Shown here: positions 45,566 to 59,100 of the stretch, piece by piece
Layout of the letters: every line of letters begins with the position of its first letter
Numbering within the stretch: the stretch's first letter is position 1
Assembly (NCBI RefSeq): GCF_003255815.1
Contig: NC_037689.1
Coordinates: forward strand, 23,449,750 to 23,513,749
Reading direction: 5' to 3'
Origin: Theropithecus gelada
Lineage: Eukaryota > Chordata > Mammalia > Primates > Cercopithecidae
DNA length: 64,000 nt
Made by a program: the position numbers and the translations under genes
The notes under the pieces: generated by a model
Told to the model about the DNA's origin: nothing
Seen by the model: only the letters and a program-made list of their open reading frames with translations
Database searches by the model: none

Positions 45566-48500
45566 GTAGGATACGCTCTGTGGGACAAGCAGGCGAGTAG
45601 ACTTCCGTTCATCACACTCACGTTCCACTGTGGGGAGTGTCGATCGAGAAAAATGACGAGTCTCCATCGTTTCAGGAGGTTTATTTCCCACCGGGAGAGA
45701 CGTGCACCTGCAACAAAGCCTCAGGAGGTCCTGAGGATGTGTGTCCAAGGTGGTCCGGGGGCAGCTTCATTTTACACATTTTAGGCAGACATGAGACATC
45801 AGTCAATATATGTGGGTACATTGGGCCGGGCACAGTGGCTCACGCCTGTCATCTCAGCATTTTGGGAGGCTGAGGCGGGCAGATCACGAGGTCAGGAGTT
45901 CGAGACCAGCCTGGCCAATATGGTGAAACCCCGTCTCTACTGAAAATACACACATTAGCTGGGCTTGGTGGTGCATGCCTGTAATCCCAGCTACTCGGGA
46001 CGCTGAGGCAGGAGAATGGCTTGAACCCGGGAGGCGGAGCTTGCAGTGAGCCGAGATCGCACCACTGCACTCCAGCCTGGGCGACAGAGCGAGACTCTGT
46101 CTCAAAAAAAAAAAAAAAGAAAAGAAAAAACAGGAACAAAAAAAACACACACAAAACAAGAATGGTTAATGGTGAATTTTATGAATTTCACTTTAATGCA
46201 AACATAGAGATAAGTCAGAGATTTATTTTTTTATTTATTCTTTATTTTTTTTTAATTTTCAGACAGAGTCTTGCTCTGTCTCCCAGGCTGGAGTGCAGTG
46301 GTGTGATCTCGGCTCACTGCAGCCTCTGCCTCCCGGGTTCCAGCCATTCTCCTGCCTCAGCCTCCCGAGTAGCTGGGATGACAGGCGCCAGCCACCACGC
46401 CCGGCTAATTTTTTTATTTTTAATTTTTATTTATTTATTTATTTATTTTTCTGATATGGAATTTCACTCTTGTTGCCCAGGCTGGAATGCAGTGGTATGA
46501 TCTCAGCTCACTGCGACCTCCACCTCCCGGGTTCAAGCAGTTCTGCCTCAGCCTCCCGAATAGCTGGGATTACAGGCACCTGCCACCACGCCCAGCTAAT
46601 TTTTTTAATTTTTGGTACAGACGGGGTTTCACCATATGGACCGGGCTGGTCTCAAACTCCTGACCTCAGGTGATCCACCCGCCTCGGCCTCCCAAAGTGC
46701 TAGGATTACAGGCACCTGCCACCACGTCCCGCTAAGTTTTCTTTTCTTTTCTTTTTATTTTTTGAGACTGAGTCTCGCTGTGTCCCCCAGGCTGGAGCCC
46801 AGTGGCACAGTCTCAGCTCACTGCAAGCTCTGTCTCCCGGGTTCCCGCCATTCTCCTGCCTCAGCCTCCCGAGTAGCTGGGACCACAGGCGCCCGCCACC
46901 TCGCCCGGCTAGTTTTTTGTATTTTTAGTAGAGACGGGGTTTCACCGTGTTAGCCAGGCTGGTCTCGATCTCCTGACCTCGTGATCCGCCCGCCTCGGCC
47001 TCCCAAAGTGCTGGGATTACAGGCGTGAGCTGCAGCACCCGGCCTAATTTTTCTATTTTTTAGTAGAGATGGGGGGGTTTCACTATGTTGACCAGGCTGG
47101 GCTTGAACTCTTGACTTCAAGGGATCTGCCGGCCTCGGCCTCCCAAAGTGCTGGGACGACAGGCGTGAGCCGCTGCGCCCGGCGGGATGCGTTTTTTTTT
47201 TTAAAGCTTCCTCCCCGAATGGGTGTTCAGTGCGTTGGGTAACGGTATTAAACAGTACCGTGGTCTTGATGAGGTGAGCCCAGATGTTGAACAACTGCAG
47301 TTCCCAAAGATCTAAAGAGGCGATTGGAATGAAAGCATCCGTGGCTGACTTCATGGGCTGAGGGAATGGGCTTCTCTCATGCAATCGCCGTTTTTTTTTT
47401 TTCTTGAGTAAAACTGCAGTTTTGACAACACAAAACTCCACTGCTTCGTGGCTGAACAAGCCCTAGGCACAGAGATGCCTGCAGGTTAACTTCCGTGACA
47501 GCAACACCAAGATGATGGCTGCAGGCGGTGGCGATGAGGATACTGAAACCAGCAGATCTTGGCCGGGCACGGTGGCTCACGCCTGTCACCCCAGCACTTT
47601 GGGAGGCCGAGGCGGGAGGATCACCTGAGGTCAGGAGTTTGAGACCAGCCTGACCCACATGGTGAAACCCCGTCTCTACTAGAAATACAAAAATTAGCCA
47701 GGCATGGTGGCAGGTGCCTGTCATCCCAGCTACTCAGGAGGCTGAGGCAGGAGAATCGCTTGAACTCGGGAGGTGGAGGTTGCGGTGAGCCGAGATGATG
47801 CCACTGCGCTCCAGCCCGGACGACACAGTGAGACTCTGTCTCAAAACAAAAACAGAAACACCAGCAGCATTGTGCAAGGGGGTCATGTGCTGGTGGTATT
47901 TTGAGACGTCCGCAACAGCTCTCATGTGACATGAAAATATCTGTGGGTTCTCTGTCAGCAAGCCACAGGATTTTTTGGTTTTTTGTTATTGGTTTTTTTT
48001 TTTTTTTCCAGAGTTCCACTCTAGTTGCCCGGGCTGGAGTGCAGGGGCACGATCTTGGCTCACCGCAACCTCCGCCTCCCAGGTTTAAGCGATTCTGCTG
48101 CCTCAGCCTCCCTAGTAGCTGGGATGACAGGCACTACCCCACCATGCCCGGATAATTTTGTATTTTTAGTAGAGACGGGGATTCTCCATGTCGGTCAGGC
48201 TGGTCTCGAACTCCCAACCCCTCAGTTGATCCACCTCGGCCTCCAAAGTGCTAGGATGACAGGTGTGAGCCACCGCACCCGGCTCCCTCAGGCTCTTGTA
48301 TCACGGCTGTGGTTTAATGTACGCTCATGGTTGGCGGGAATAGCCCATCTTAGGAAGAAGTAGTGAAAATCAGAGTGAAATCTCTTCTCGTTCCTTGTTT
48401 GTAGAGCCCCTGAATTTTATCCCTAGGCCCCCAAGGGTTGGAAATACCTATTCCCCAGCCACCCATACATGGAGCAGCCTCCCGGGTTCAAGCGATTCTC

Positions 48501-51500
48501 CTGCCTCAGCCTCCTGAGTACCTGGGATTACAGGTGCCTGCCACCAAGCCCAGCTAATTTGTTTTTTATTTTTATTTACTTTTCTGATATGGAGTTTCAC
48601 TGTTGTTGCCCAGGCTGGAGTGCCATGGCACAATCTCAGCTCTCTGCAAGCTCTGTCTCCCAGGTTCAAGCAGTTCTCCTGCCTCAGCCTCCCAAGTAGC
48701 TGGGATTACAGGTGCCCACCACCACGCCCGGCTCATTTTTTGTATTTTTGGTAGAGACGGGGTTTCACCGTGTTAGCCAGGATGGTCTCGATCTCCTGAC
48801 CTCAAGTGATCCGCCCACCTTGGCCTCTCAAAGTGCTAGGATGACAGGCACACGCCACCACGTCTGGCTAATTTTTCTATTTTTATTTTTATTTTTATTT
48901 TTTTTGAGACGGAGTCTCGCTCTGTCCCCCAGGCTGGAGTGCGGTGGCGCGATCTCGGCTCACCGCAAGCTCCGCCTCCTGGGTTCACGCCATTCTCCTG
49001 CCTCAGCCTCCCGAGTAGCTGGGACTACAGGCGCCCGCCGCCTCGCCCGGCTAATTTTTTGTATGCCGGCTCATTTTTTGTATTTTTGGTAGAGACGGGG
49101 TTTCACCGTGTTAGCCAGGCTGGTCTTGAACTCCTGACCTCGTGATCCACCCGCCTCGGCCTCCCAAAGTGCTGGGATGACAGGCGTGAGCCACCGCGTC
49201 TGGCTAACTTTTCTATTTTTCAGTAGAGGTGGGGTTTCTGTTACTGTCCCAGACAACAGTCACCTGCTCCCTTTGCCTCCTTTGACCCAGCCTGCTGGGG
49301 CTACTGACTGCTCATTCGAAGCCTGTCGCTGGTTCACAGGGGGTTTGCTGGCTCCGAAATCTTGGAAGAACAATCACTTTAGGGCACATGATACCATGTC
49401 ATGGGAGCTGTCAGCAGTTGAACAGATCCAGAGTTAAGGCAGAGTTAATACCACCTTAAGAGGATCAAACTTAGTGCACCCTTAACAGAAACAATTAGCT
49501 AATGCAACTTTCATAGACCAAGAGTGAACACAGACATAAGAAGATAACATTGAGTATCCCCTTGGCTGGGTGCGGTGGCTCACGCGTGTCATCCCAGCAC
49601 TTTGGGAGGCCGAGGCGGGTGGATCACAAGGTCAGGAGTTCGAGATCAGCCTGGCCAATATGGTGAAACCCCATCTCTACTAAAAATACAAAAATTACCT
49701 GGGCATGGTGGCAGGTGCCTCTAGTACCAGCTACTCAGGAGGCTGAGGCAGGAGAATCACTTGAACCCTGGGAGGTGGAGGTTGCAGTGAGCCGAGATCG
49801 TACCATTGCACTCCAGCCTGGCAGACAGACCCAGACCCAGTATCCTCAAAAAATAAAAAAAAAGTGAGGCCTACGGGGGGGATAGCATTAGGAGAAATAC
49901 GTAATGTAAGTGACAGGTTGATGGGTGCAGCAGACCACCATGGCAGGTGTATAGCTACAGCAGACCACCATGGCAGGTGTATACCCACAGCAGACCACCA
50001 TGGCAGGTGTATATCCACAGCAGACCACCATGGCAGGTGTATACCCACAGCAAACCACCATGGCAGGTGTATACCTACAGCAAACCACTATGGCAGGTGT
50101 ATGCCTATAGCAGACCACCATGGCAGGTGTATACCCACAGCAGACCACCATGGCAGGTGTATACCTACAGCAAACCACCATGGCACATGTATACCAGTGT
50201 AACAAACCTGCACATTCTGTACATGTATCCCAGAACTTAAAGTATAATAATAATAATAATAATAATAAAACTTTTTGGGAGCAGAAAAAAAAAGATCAAG
50301 CTTAGTACACCCTTAACAGAAACAATTAGTTAATGCAACTTTCATAGACCAAGAGTGAATGTAGACATAAGAAGATAACATTTAACATACCCTTAAAAGA
50401 ACAATTAATTCACCCATCCCCAACAGGAATGAATACAACTTTAATGAATAAAACAGAACACAATGCTAGTTTTAAAAGGTTAATACAACATTAAAGAAGA
50501 AGAATTCATATAGCTTTTTTGTTTTTTTTAAGACCGAGTCTCGCTCTGTCGCCCAGGCTGGAGTGCAGTGGTGCAATCTCAGCTCACTGCAACCTCCGCC
50601 TCCTGGGTTCATGCCATTCTCCTGCCTCAGCCTTCTGAACAGGTGGGATTACAGGCATGCACCACGCCTGGCTACTTTTTGTATTTTTAGTAGAGACAGG
50701 GTTTCCCTGTGTTGGCCAGGCTGGTCTCGAACACCTGACCTCAAGTGATCTGCCTGCCTCGGCCTCCCAAAGTGCTGGGATGACAGGTGTGAGCCATTGC
50801 GCCCGGCCTAATCTAGGTTTAATAGAAAAGGCGCTAATACAAGCTTAGTAGAATAAACTTGACGCAGACTTACTGTAACAAGCAGTCAATGCAACCTTAA
50901 CCAAACAGGAATTAATAACAGCTTAACAAAAAAGGTAATACCACCTGAATAGAATACATCTTAATACAAGCTTCATAAGAACAAGAACTTGGCCGGGTGC
51001 AGGGGCTCAAGCCTGTCATCCCAGCACTTTGGGAGGCCGAGACAGGCAGATCACGAGGTCAGGAGATCGAGACCATCCTGGCTAACACGGTGAAACCCTG
51101 TCTCTACTAAAAAATACAAAAAATTAGCCGGGCGCGGTGGCGGGCGCCTGTAGTCCCAGCTACTCGGGAGGCTGAGGCAGGAGAATGGCGGGAACCCGGG
51201 AGGCGGAGCTTGCAGTGAGCTGAGATCCGGCCACTGCACTCCAGCCTGGGCAACAGAGCAAGACTCCGTCTCAAAAAAAAAAAAAAAAAAAGAACAAGAA
51301 CTCATAAAACCTTAACAGAATAACCTAACACACCCTTAATAGAGTAATTAATTAATACAAATAAAACAGGAGCTAAGACAACCTTAATATAATTAACAGA
51401 ATAACAACCATAAAAACTTAACGAAACAAGTTAACACAATCTTAATAGAATTATTATTAATCCAACCTTAACAGAATAAAACTTTCTCTACCCTTAACAG

Positions 51501-52137
51501 AAAAAATTAGTTAATACAAAGTTATTAGAACAAGAGCTGCTGGATGCAGTGGCTCACGTCTGTCATCCCAGCAGTTTGGGAGGTCGAGGCAGGTGGATCA
51601 CTTGAGGTCAGGAGATCGAGACCAGCCTGGCCAACATGGAGAAACCCTGTCTCTACTAAAAATACAAAACTTAGCTGGGCATGGTGGTGCCTGCCTGTCA
51701 TCCCATCTACTCGGGACGGGGAGGCAGGAGAATCACTTGAACCCAGGAGGCAGAGGTTGCAGTGAGCTGAGATCGCGCCACTGCACTCCAGCCTGGACAA
51801 CAGAGCGAGACTGTCTCAAAAAGAGAGAGAGAGGACCATGCGTGGTGGCTCATGCCTGTCTTCCCAGCACTTTGGGAGGCTGAGGAGGGCGGGTCACTTG
51901 AGGTCAGGAGGTCCAGACCGGCCTGGCTAACATGGTGAAACCCCGTCTTTACTAAAAATATAAAAATTAGCCAGGGATGGTGGCGTAGGCCTGTCATCCC
52001 AGCTACTCGGGAGACTGAGGCAGGAGAATCGCTTGAACCCGGGAGGCGGAGGTTCGGGTGAGCCGAGATCGTGCCCCTGCACTCCAGCCTGGGCGATGCA
52101 GTGGGACGTCATCTCAAAATACATACATAAATTAACA

Positions 52138-52172
<35 letters not shown>

Positions 52173-53125
52173 AGATGCCTGTTTTCCATAGTGGTGCAAC
52201 CTCATTTGACTCCGTCTCAAAAAAAGAAAGAAAGAAAGAAATGAATCAAAATGTAAATAAAACAATGCGTTCCGCCCCAGCCTGGCGTGCTATGGGGTGT
52301 TTCTGTGGCCATGGGTTCCCAGGGTCAGGCTGAGCGCTGACCTCTTATTTCTGCTCCTCCTCTGAGGTTCTCTTCGCCGCTTGCGAGCTGGGGGTGTTCG
52401 ACCTTCTCGCCGAGGCCCCAGGGCCCCTGGACGTGGCAGCAGTGGCTGCAGGTGTGGAGGCCAGCGCCCACGGGACAGAGCTCCTGCTGGACACCTGTGT
52501 GTCCCTGAAGCTGTTGAAAGTGGAGACGAGGGCAGGAAAAGGTGAGGACACGGGTGTTTTGAAGGAGGCATTTTAAGCGGGCCACCCCCTGCAGCCCATG
52601 TGTTCTGTGCAAAGCCAGACCGTCTCCATCCCGGCTAACACCGCGAAACCCCATTTCTACTAAAAAAAATACAAAACATTAGCCGGGCGTGGTGACGGGC
52701 ACCTGTCTTCTCAGCTACTGGGGAGGCTGAGGCAGGAGAACGGCGTGAACCCGGGAGGCAGAGGTTGCAGTGAGCCGAGATCGCACCCCTGCACTCCAGC
52801 CTGGGTGACAGAGCGAGATTCTGTCTGTATTTGCAGGTTTGGGGGTTCATGTGGTTTGTGTCGTAGCTACCGAGGTCTGCCCTGGGGACGTCAAAGCTAC
52901 CAGAGTGCGAGGCCCAGGCTGGGGGATTCCTTGAGCCCAGGAGTTCGAGAGCAGCCTGGGCCACGTCGCAAGACCCCGTTTCTAAAAAAGACAGAAAAAT
53001 TAACTGGGAGAGGTGGTATACACCTGTGGTCCCAGCTATTCGGAAAGCTGAGACAGAAGAATTGCTTGAACCTGAGAGGCAGAGGTTGCGGTGAGCCTGG
53101 GCAACTGAGCAAGACTGCATCTCAA

Positions 53126-53163
<38 letters not shown>

Positions 53164-56100
53164 AAAAATGAACAGGGAGTCGTGGTACATGCCTGTGGTC
53201 CCAGCTACTCAGGAGGCTGAGGCAGGAGGACTGCTTGAGCCTAAGAGTTCGAGGCTTCAGTGAGCTATGGTCGCACCGCTACACTCCAGCCTGGGCAGCA
53301 GAGCAAGGTCCTGCGTCAAAACAAAACAAAACAGAACAAAAAACAAAGCCACATACACACCCACAAAACAGCCAGAGACATTATGTGAATTATGGGGTTT
53401 CTTTCTTTTTTTTTTTTTTTTTTTTTGTGACGGAGTTTCACTCCGTCGCCAGGCTGGCATGCAGTGGTGAGATCTTGGCTCCCTGTAACCTCTGCCTCCC
53501 CGGTTCAAGCGATTCCCCTGCCCCAGCCTCCTGAGTAGCTGGGATTACAGGCATGAGCCACCACACCCGGCTAATTTTTGTATTTTTAGTAGAGACGGGG
53601 TTTCGCCATGTTGGCCAGGCTGGTGTCAAAGTCCTGATCTCAGGTGATCCACCTGCCTCGGCCTCCCAAACTGCTGGGATTACAGGAGTGAGCCACCATG
53701 CCCGGCCCTCTCGCTCTGTTTTTGAGACAGAGTCTCGCTCTGTTGCCCAGGCTGGACTGCAGCGGTGCAATCTCGGCTCACTGCAACCTCCGCCTCCCGG
53801 GTTCAAGCAATTCTCCTGCCTCAGCCTCCCCAGTAGCTGGGATTACAGGCGCCCGCTACCTGGCCAGGCTGGTTTTTGTATTTTTAGTAGAGACAGGATT
53901 TTGCCCTGTTGGCCAGGCTGGTCTCAAACTCCTGACCTCAGGTGATCCACCTGCCTCGGCCTCCCAAAGTGCTGGGATGACAGGCATGAGCCACCGTGCC
54001 CGGCCTCAAGACGTTATTTTAGACACTGGGGAAATGTAATGTGTGTTTCCTCTCATGGTTCAACTGTGTTTGTACTTCCTCCACCCAAAACTCCCGATGG
54101 GATTTGTCCCAACCGAACCCGACGGGGGTGCCACAGCTGCCCCAGGTCACCTTTGTGCCTTCCACAGAAGGCCCAGCTGTGCGGGTGTTGGCACTTGCAG
54201 GCAGGAATCATGTGGAAATCACCATGTTGGTGACCTGGGGAGCGTCCTGCTGGCAGGGACTTGGAATCTCACTGCTTTTTCCCTGTTCTTTTTTGTGTGT
54301 TTCAGCTTTCTATCAAAACACAGAGCTGTCCAGTGCCTACCTGACCAGGGTCAGCCCGACCTCACAATGCAACCTGCTAAAGTACATGGGCAGGACCAGC
54401 TATGGGTGCTGGGGCCACCTGGCAGATGCTGTGAGGTGGGGGCTGCATCCAGGTGGTACCCCCGGGGGGCTGGTGAAGGGGCGTTGGAGGAGGTGAAAGG
54501 GAAAGTTTCTTTTTTTTTTTTTTGAGACGGAGTCTCGCTCTGTCACCGAGGCTGGAGTGCAGTGGTGCGATCTCGGCTCACTGCAACCTCCGCCTCCCGG
54601 GTTCAAGCCATTCTCCTGCCTCAGCCTCCCGAGTAGCTGGGACTACAGGTGCCCGCCACCGCGTCCAGCTAGAGACGGGGTTTCGCCATGTTAGCCAGGA
54701 TGGTCTCGATCTCCTGACCTCCGGTGATCTGCCCGCCTCAGCCTCCCAAAGTGCTGGGATTATAGGCATGAGACACCGCACCCAGCCTTTTTAAAAAAAA
54801 AAAAAAAAAAATTATTTATTTATTTATTTTTTGAATGGAGTCTCGCTCTGTCGACCAGTCTGGAGTGCAGTGGCACCATCTCACCTCACCCAGCCTGAAA
54901 TGGCAGATTTCTTGCAGAACCAAACATTGAATTGCTAGAGTTGCTTACCCAGAGCAGACGGTAGAAATCACCTGGTATAGCCGGGTGTGGTGGCTCACGC
55001 CTGTCATCCCAGCACTTTGGGAGGCCGAGGTGGGCAGATCACTTGAGGTCAGGAGTTCAAGACCAGCCTGGCCAACACAGTGAAACTTCCGTCTCTACTA
55101 AAAATACAAAAAATTAGCCAGGTGTGGTGGCGGGCACCTATAGTCCCAGCTACTCGGGAGGCTGAGGCGGGAGAATCGCTTGAACCCGGGAGTCGGAGAT
55201 TGCAGTGAGCCGAGATAGTGCCATAGAATTCCAGCCTGAGCAACAGAGCGAGACTCCATCTCATAAAATAAGATAAGGCCGGGCACGGTGGCTCACACCT
55301 GTAATCCCAGCACTTTGGGAGGCCAAGACGGGCGGATCAAGAGGTCAGGAGTTCAAGGCCAGCCTGACCAACATGATGAAACCCCGTCTCTACAAAAATA
55401 CAAAAATTAGCCGGGCGTGGTGGCGGGCGCCTGTAGTGCCAGCTACTCGGGAGGCTGAGGCAGGAGAATGGCATGAACCTGGGAGGCAGAGGTTGCAGTG
55501 AGCCAAGATCATGCCATTGCACTCCAGCCTGGGCGACTGAGATGAGATGAGATGAGATGAGATGATGAGATGAGATGAGGAGATGAGACAAGATGAGATG
55601 AGATGAGATGAGATGATGAGATGAGATGAGATGAGATGATGAGGTGAGGTGAGGTGAGGTGAGATGAGATGAGATGAGATGAGATGATGAGATGAGATGA
55701 GATGAGATGATGAGGTGAGGTGAGGTGAGATGATGAGATGAGATGATGAGATGAGATGATGAGATGAGATGATGAGATGAGATGAGATGAGATGATGAGA
55801 TGAGATGATGAGATGAGATGAGATGAGATGAGATGATGAGATGATGAGATGAGATGAGATGATGAGATGAGATGATGAGATGATGAGATGAGATGAGATG
55901 ATGAGATGAGATGAGGTAGTTAAACAGCAGCCTTCCCTCTCTTAGAGAAGGAAAGAACCAGTACCTGCAGACGTTTGGCGTTCCCGCTGAAGACCTTTTT
56001 ACAGCCATCTACAGGTAACACCCATCACTTTGAAACCAACAACTCAGATAAGATTGTGTTTATTTCTAAAGGACTTAGGAGACCCAATCAATGTACTCAA

Positions 56101-59100
56101 ACGGGATAACCCAGGAGGAAGTCACCATTTAATTTAAAATAACACCCCCCACCCCCACTACCATCCCAGATTCTGATGTTCGAATGGATCCAGTTCCTGA
56201 GTGGGTGCAACTTGACCCTTCCTTCCAAAGGACTACTCACAAACTCAGTGTTTATGTAGAACATGGAGGCACCAGCCAGGTGTGGTGGCTCACGCCTGTC
56301 ATCTCAGCACTTTGGGAGGCCGAGGCAGGCGGATCACCTGAGGTCAGGAGTTCGAGACCAGCCTGGCCAACACGGTGAAACCCCATCTCTACTAAAAATA
56401 CAAAAGTTAACCGGGTGTGGTGGTGCACACCTGTAATCCCAGCTACTCGGGAGGCTGAGGCAGGAGAACCGCTTGAACCTGGGAGATGGAGGTTGCAGTG
56501 AGCTGAGATCACGCCACTGCACTCCAGCCTGGGCGACAAGAGTGAAACTCCATCTCAGAAAAAAGAAAAAAGAAAAGAAAAGAAAGAAAATAGAGGCCCA
56601 GTTTTTGATTTGGTCAGAGGTGAAGGTGAGGCCAGGTGAGACCCCAGTTCTTCACTTTGCTTTGTGGACGTGGACACAGCTTTGGCCTTTGCCTGAAGCT
56701 CTTACCTGGAATTCCAAGGTGGAGGTGGATTGATGGGCCGGTCCAGGGTTCCAGCTGAGGCATGGAATAGAGAAGCGTATGAAGGACAAGGGGATGCCTG
56801 AGGGGTTTGCCTGCCCCCCAGCCTCTCCTCTCCTCCCCTCCTCTCCCCTCTATTCCCCTCCCCTCTCCTCTCCTTCCATCCTGTTCCCTCTCTTTCTCTT
56901 CTGTCCTCCTCTCTTTCTCTCCTTTTCCTTCTCTCCTCTCTTTTTCTCTCCACCTCCCCCTCCTCTCTCCCATCTTCCCTCTCTTGTCTCCTCTCCCTTC
57001 TCTCTTCTTCACTCTCTTCTTTCCTCTCCTCTCCTTTTCCCTCCCATCCCCTTTCATCCTCTTTCTCTTCTTTTCCTCTTCCTTTCTCCTCTCTTTCCTC
57101 CTTTCTTTCTCTTCCCTTCTCTCCTCTCTTTTCATTTCTACCTCTCCCGTCCCCTCCCTTCGCCTGCCTCTCTCATTCTCCTCTCCCGTCTTCTCCTTTC
57201 TCTCGTCTTCCGTTTTCATGCCCCATATTTCCCCTCCTTTTTCCCTCCTCTCTTCTCCTTTCAGTCTTTCTTTCTTTCTTTCTTTGTTTTCCTTGTTTCT
57301 TTTTTTTCCTTCCTACCTTCTTTCCTTTCTCCCTTCCTCCCACCTTGTCTCTTTCCTTCCTCCCTTCCCGCCCTCCCACCCTCTCTACTTCCCTCCCTCA
57401 CTTCCTTCCTTCCCTCCTTCCCTTATTCCTTCCTTCCTTCCCTCCCACCCACCCTCTCTCCTTTCCTCCCTCCCTCACCCATTTCTTTCTTTTCCTTCCT
57501 TCCTTCCTTCCTTCCTTCCTTCCTTCTTTCCTTCCCTCCTTCCTTCCTCCTTTCCTTTCTTTTTTCTTTTCTTTCCTTCTCTCTCTTTCTTTCTTTCTTT
57601 CTCTCCTTTCCTTTCTTCTTTCCTTTTTTCTTTTTCTCCTTCTTCCTTCCTTTCTTCATCTATATGTGAATGTATGTATACATGTGTACGTATATGTGTA
57701 TATATGTATCTGTTTAGTGGGCACAAGTCCCCGTCTCTTCCATGCTCACATGTTGCGGTGTGGAGCCTGGGCTTTTAGTGTGGTCATCACCTGAATAGTG
57801 ACCCCAGTACCTAAGAGGCAGTTTTGCAGCCCTCATTACTCTGAGGCAAACCCCCACAGCAGGCTCTTTAGAGAGGACAGGAGGAGAGGGGGAGCTTGCA
57901 ACACATGAGCTCTGTCCGCCTCTGTGTCCACCTGTCCTTCTTGGCTCCATCTCACCTCCCTCCCTTACTAGTTCCTGCCTTTTCTCTAGCCTCTTCCCCC
58001 ACCACCTGAATTCCCACCTTCTGGGGCCCCTGTCCCAGGATATGTGGACCCCCCCCTTCCTGGATTTGTCCTCTGGAGCTGAGCTTTGTGGGTGGGGGGA
58101 CATATTATCGACTTTCCCCTTAGAAAACATCTAAACTCCTCTTCGGATAGAAATCCCTTCCCATCGAGCGGGGAAATCCCTTCCCATCCAGAGAACAATG
58201 ATCCGTTCTGACTCCACCCCGGGTTTCCCAGAGCTGCGTACCCTTTGGTGGCCGAGCTCTTTGTCTTTGGTTCCCCCATCCCAAATGACTTCGTGTTCCA
58301 TTTCACACATACGAAGCTCTCAGGTGCACCTGTAGGGTACGGCTGTGTTCTCAGCAGGGGGTTATGTACGCCCTTGCTCTGGACGCTTGCCCAGATCTTC
58401 ACCGTCTTCACGAGCGTGGCTTTGCACGCCAGGTCTGAGGGCGAGCGGCTGCAGTTCATGCAAGCTCTGCAGGAGGTCTGGAGCGTCAACGGGAGAAGCG
58501 TGCTCACCGCCTTTGACCTTTCGGGGTTCCCACTTATGTGCGACCTCGGTGGTAGGTACCCCCCCGCCCCCAAAACCTCAGAGCTGTGTCTCCTGTTCTC
58601 TGTAGGGAGTGTGTTAGCAATGTCTTTTTTTTTTTTTGAGATGGAGTCTTGCTCTATCACCCAGGCTGGAGTGCAGTGGGACAATCTCAGCTCGCTGCAA
58701 CCTCCGCTTCCCGGGTTCAAGCAATTCTCCCACCTCAGCCTCCAGAGTAGCTGGGACTACAGGTGCAAGCTGCCACACCCGGCTAATTTTTTGTATTTTT
58801 AGTAGAGACAGGGTTTCACCGTGTTGGTCTCGATCTCTTGACCTCGTGATCTGCCCGCCTCGGCCTCCCAAAGTGCTGGGATGACAGGTGTGAGCCACCG
58901 CGCCCGGCCTAACAATGGCTTTTATTTTCTGCATTCTGATGCTTTGACATGTACGAGATTTCTGGTCTTGGAGGAATCATTCCTCCCAGCACTGGGTACT
59001 TCCTAGAGTCAGCAAACATCTCCGCCGCAAGCACGCTTTTCTTTTATTTCTATTTTAATTTTTTTTAAAGATGTAATCTTGCTCTATTGCCCAGGCTGGA

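Larger units (their letters stand above)
49435..51535 (+). repeat. Degenerate ~25-bp AT-rich repeat, broken up by Alus and an L1 end
   Basis: In 49,435-49,556, 50,285-50,515, 50,810-50,990 and 51,295-51,535 the non-Alu sequence is made of variants of TAATACAACCTTAACAGAA with AACAAG or AATTAGT. The best-preserved pair is 49,462-49,556 and 50,291-50,385, nearly identical over about 95 bases. Confidence 0.75.

Noticed and set aside
49864..50240. Possible CRISPR-like array of 30-bp repeats
   Set aside because: Units abut with no spacers, and the array is part of an L1 3' end in a primate genome.
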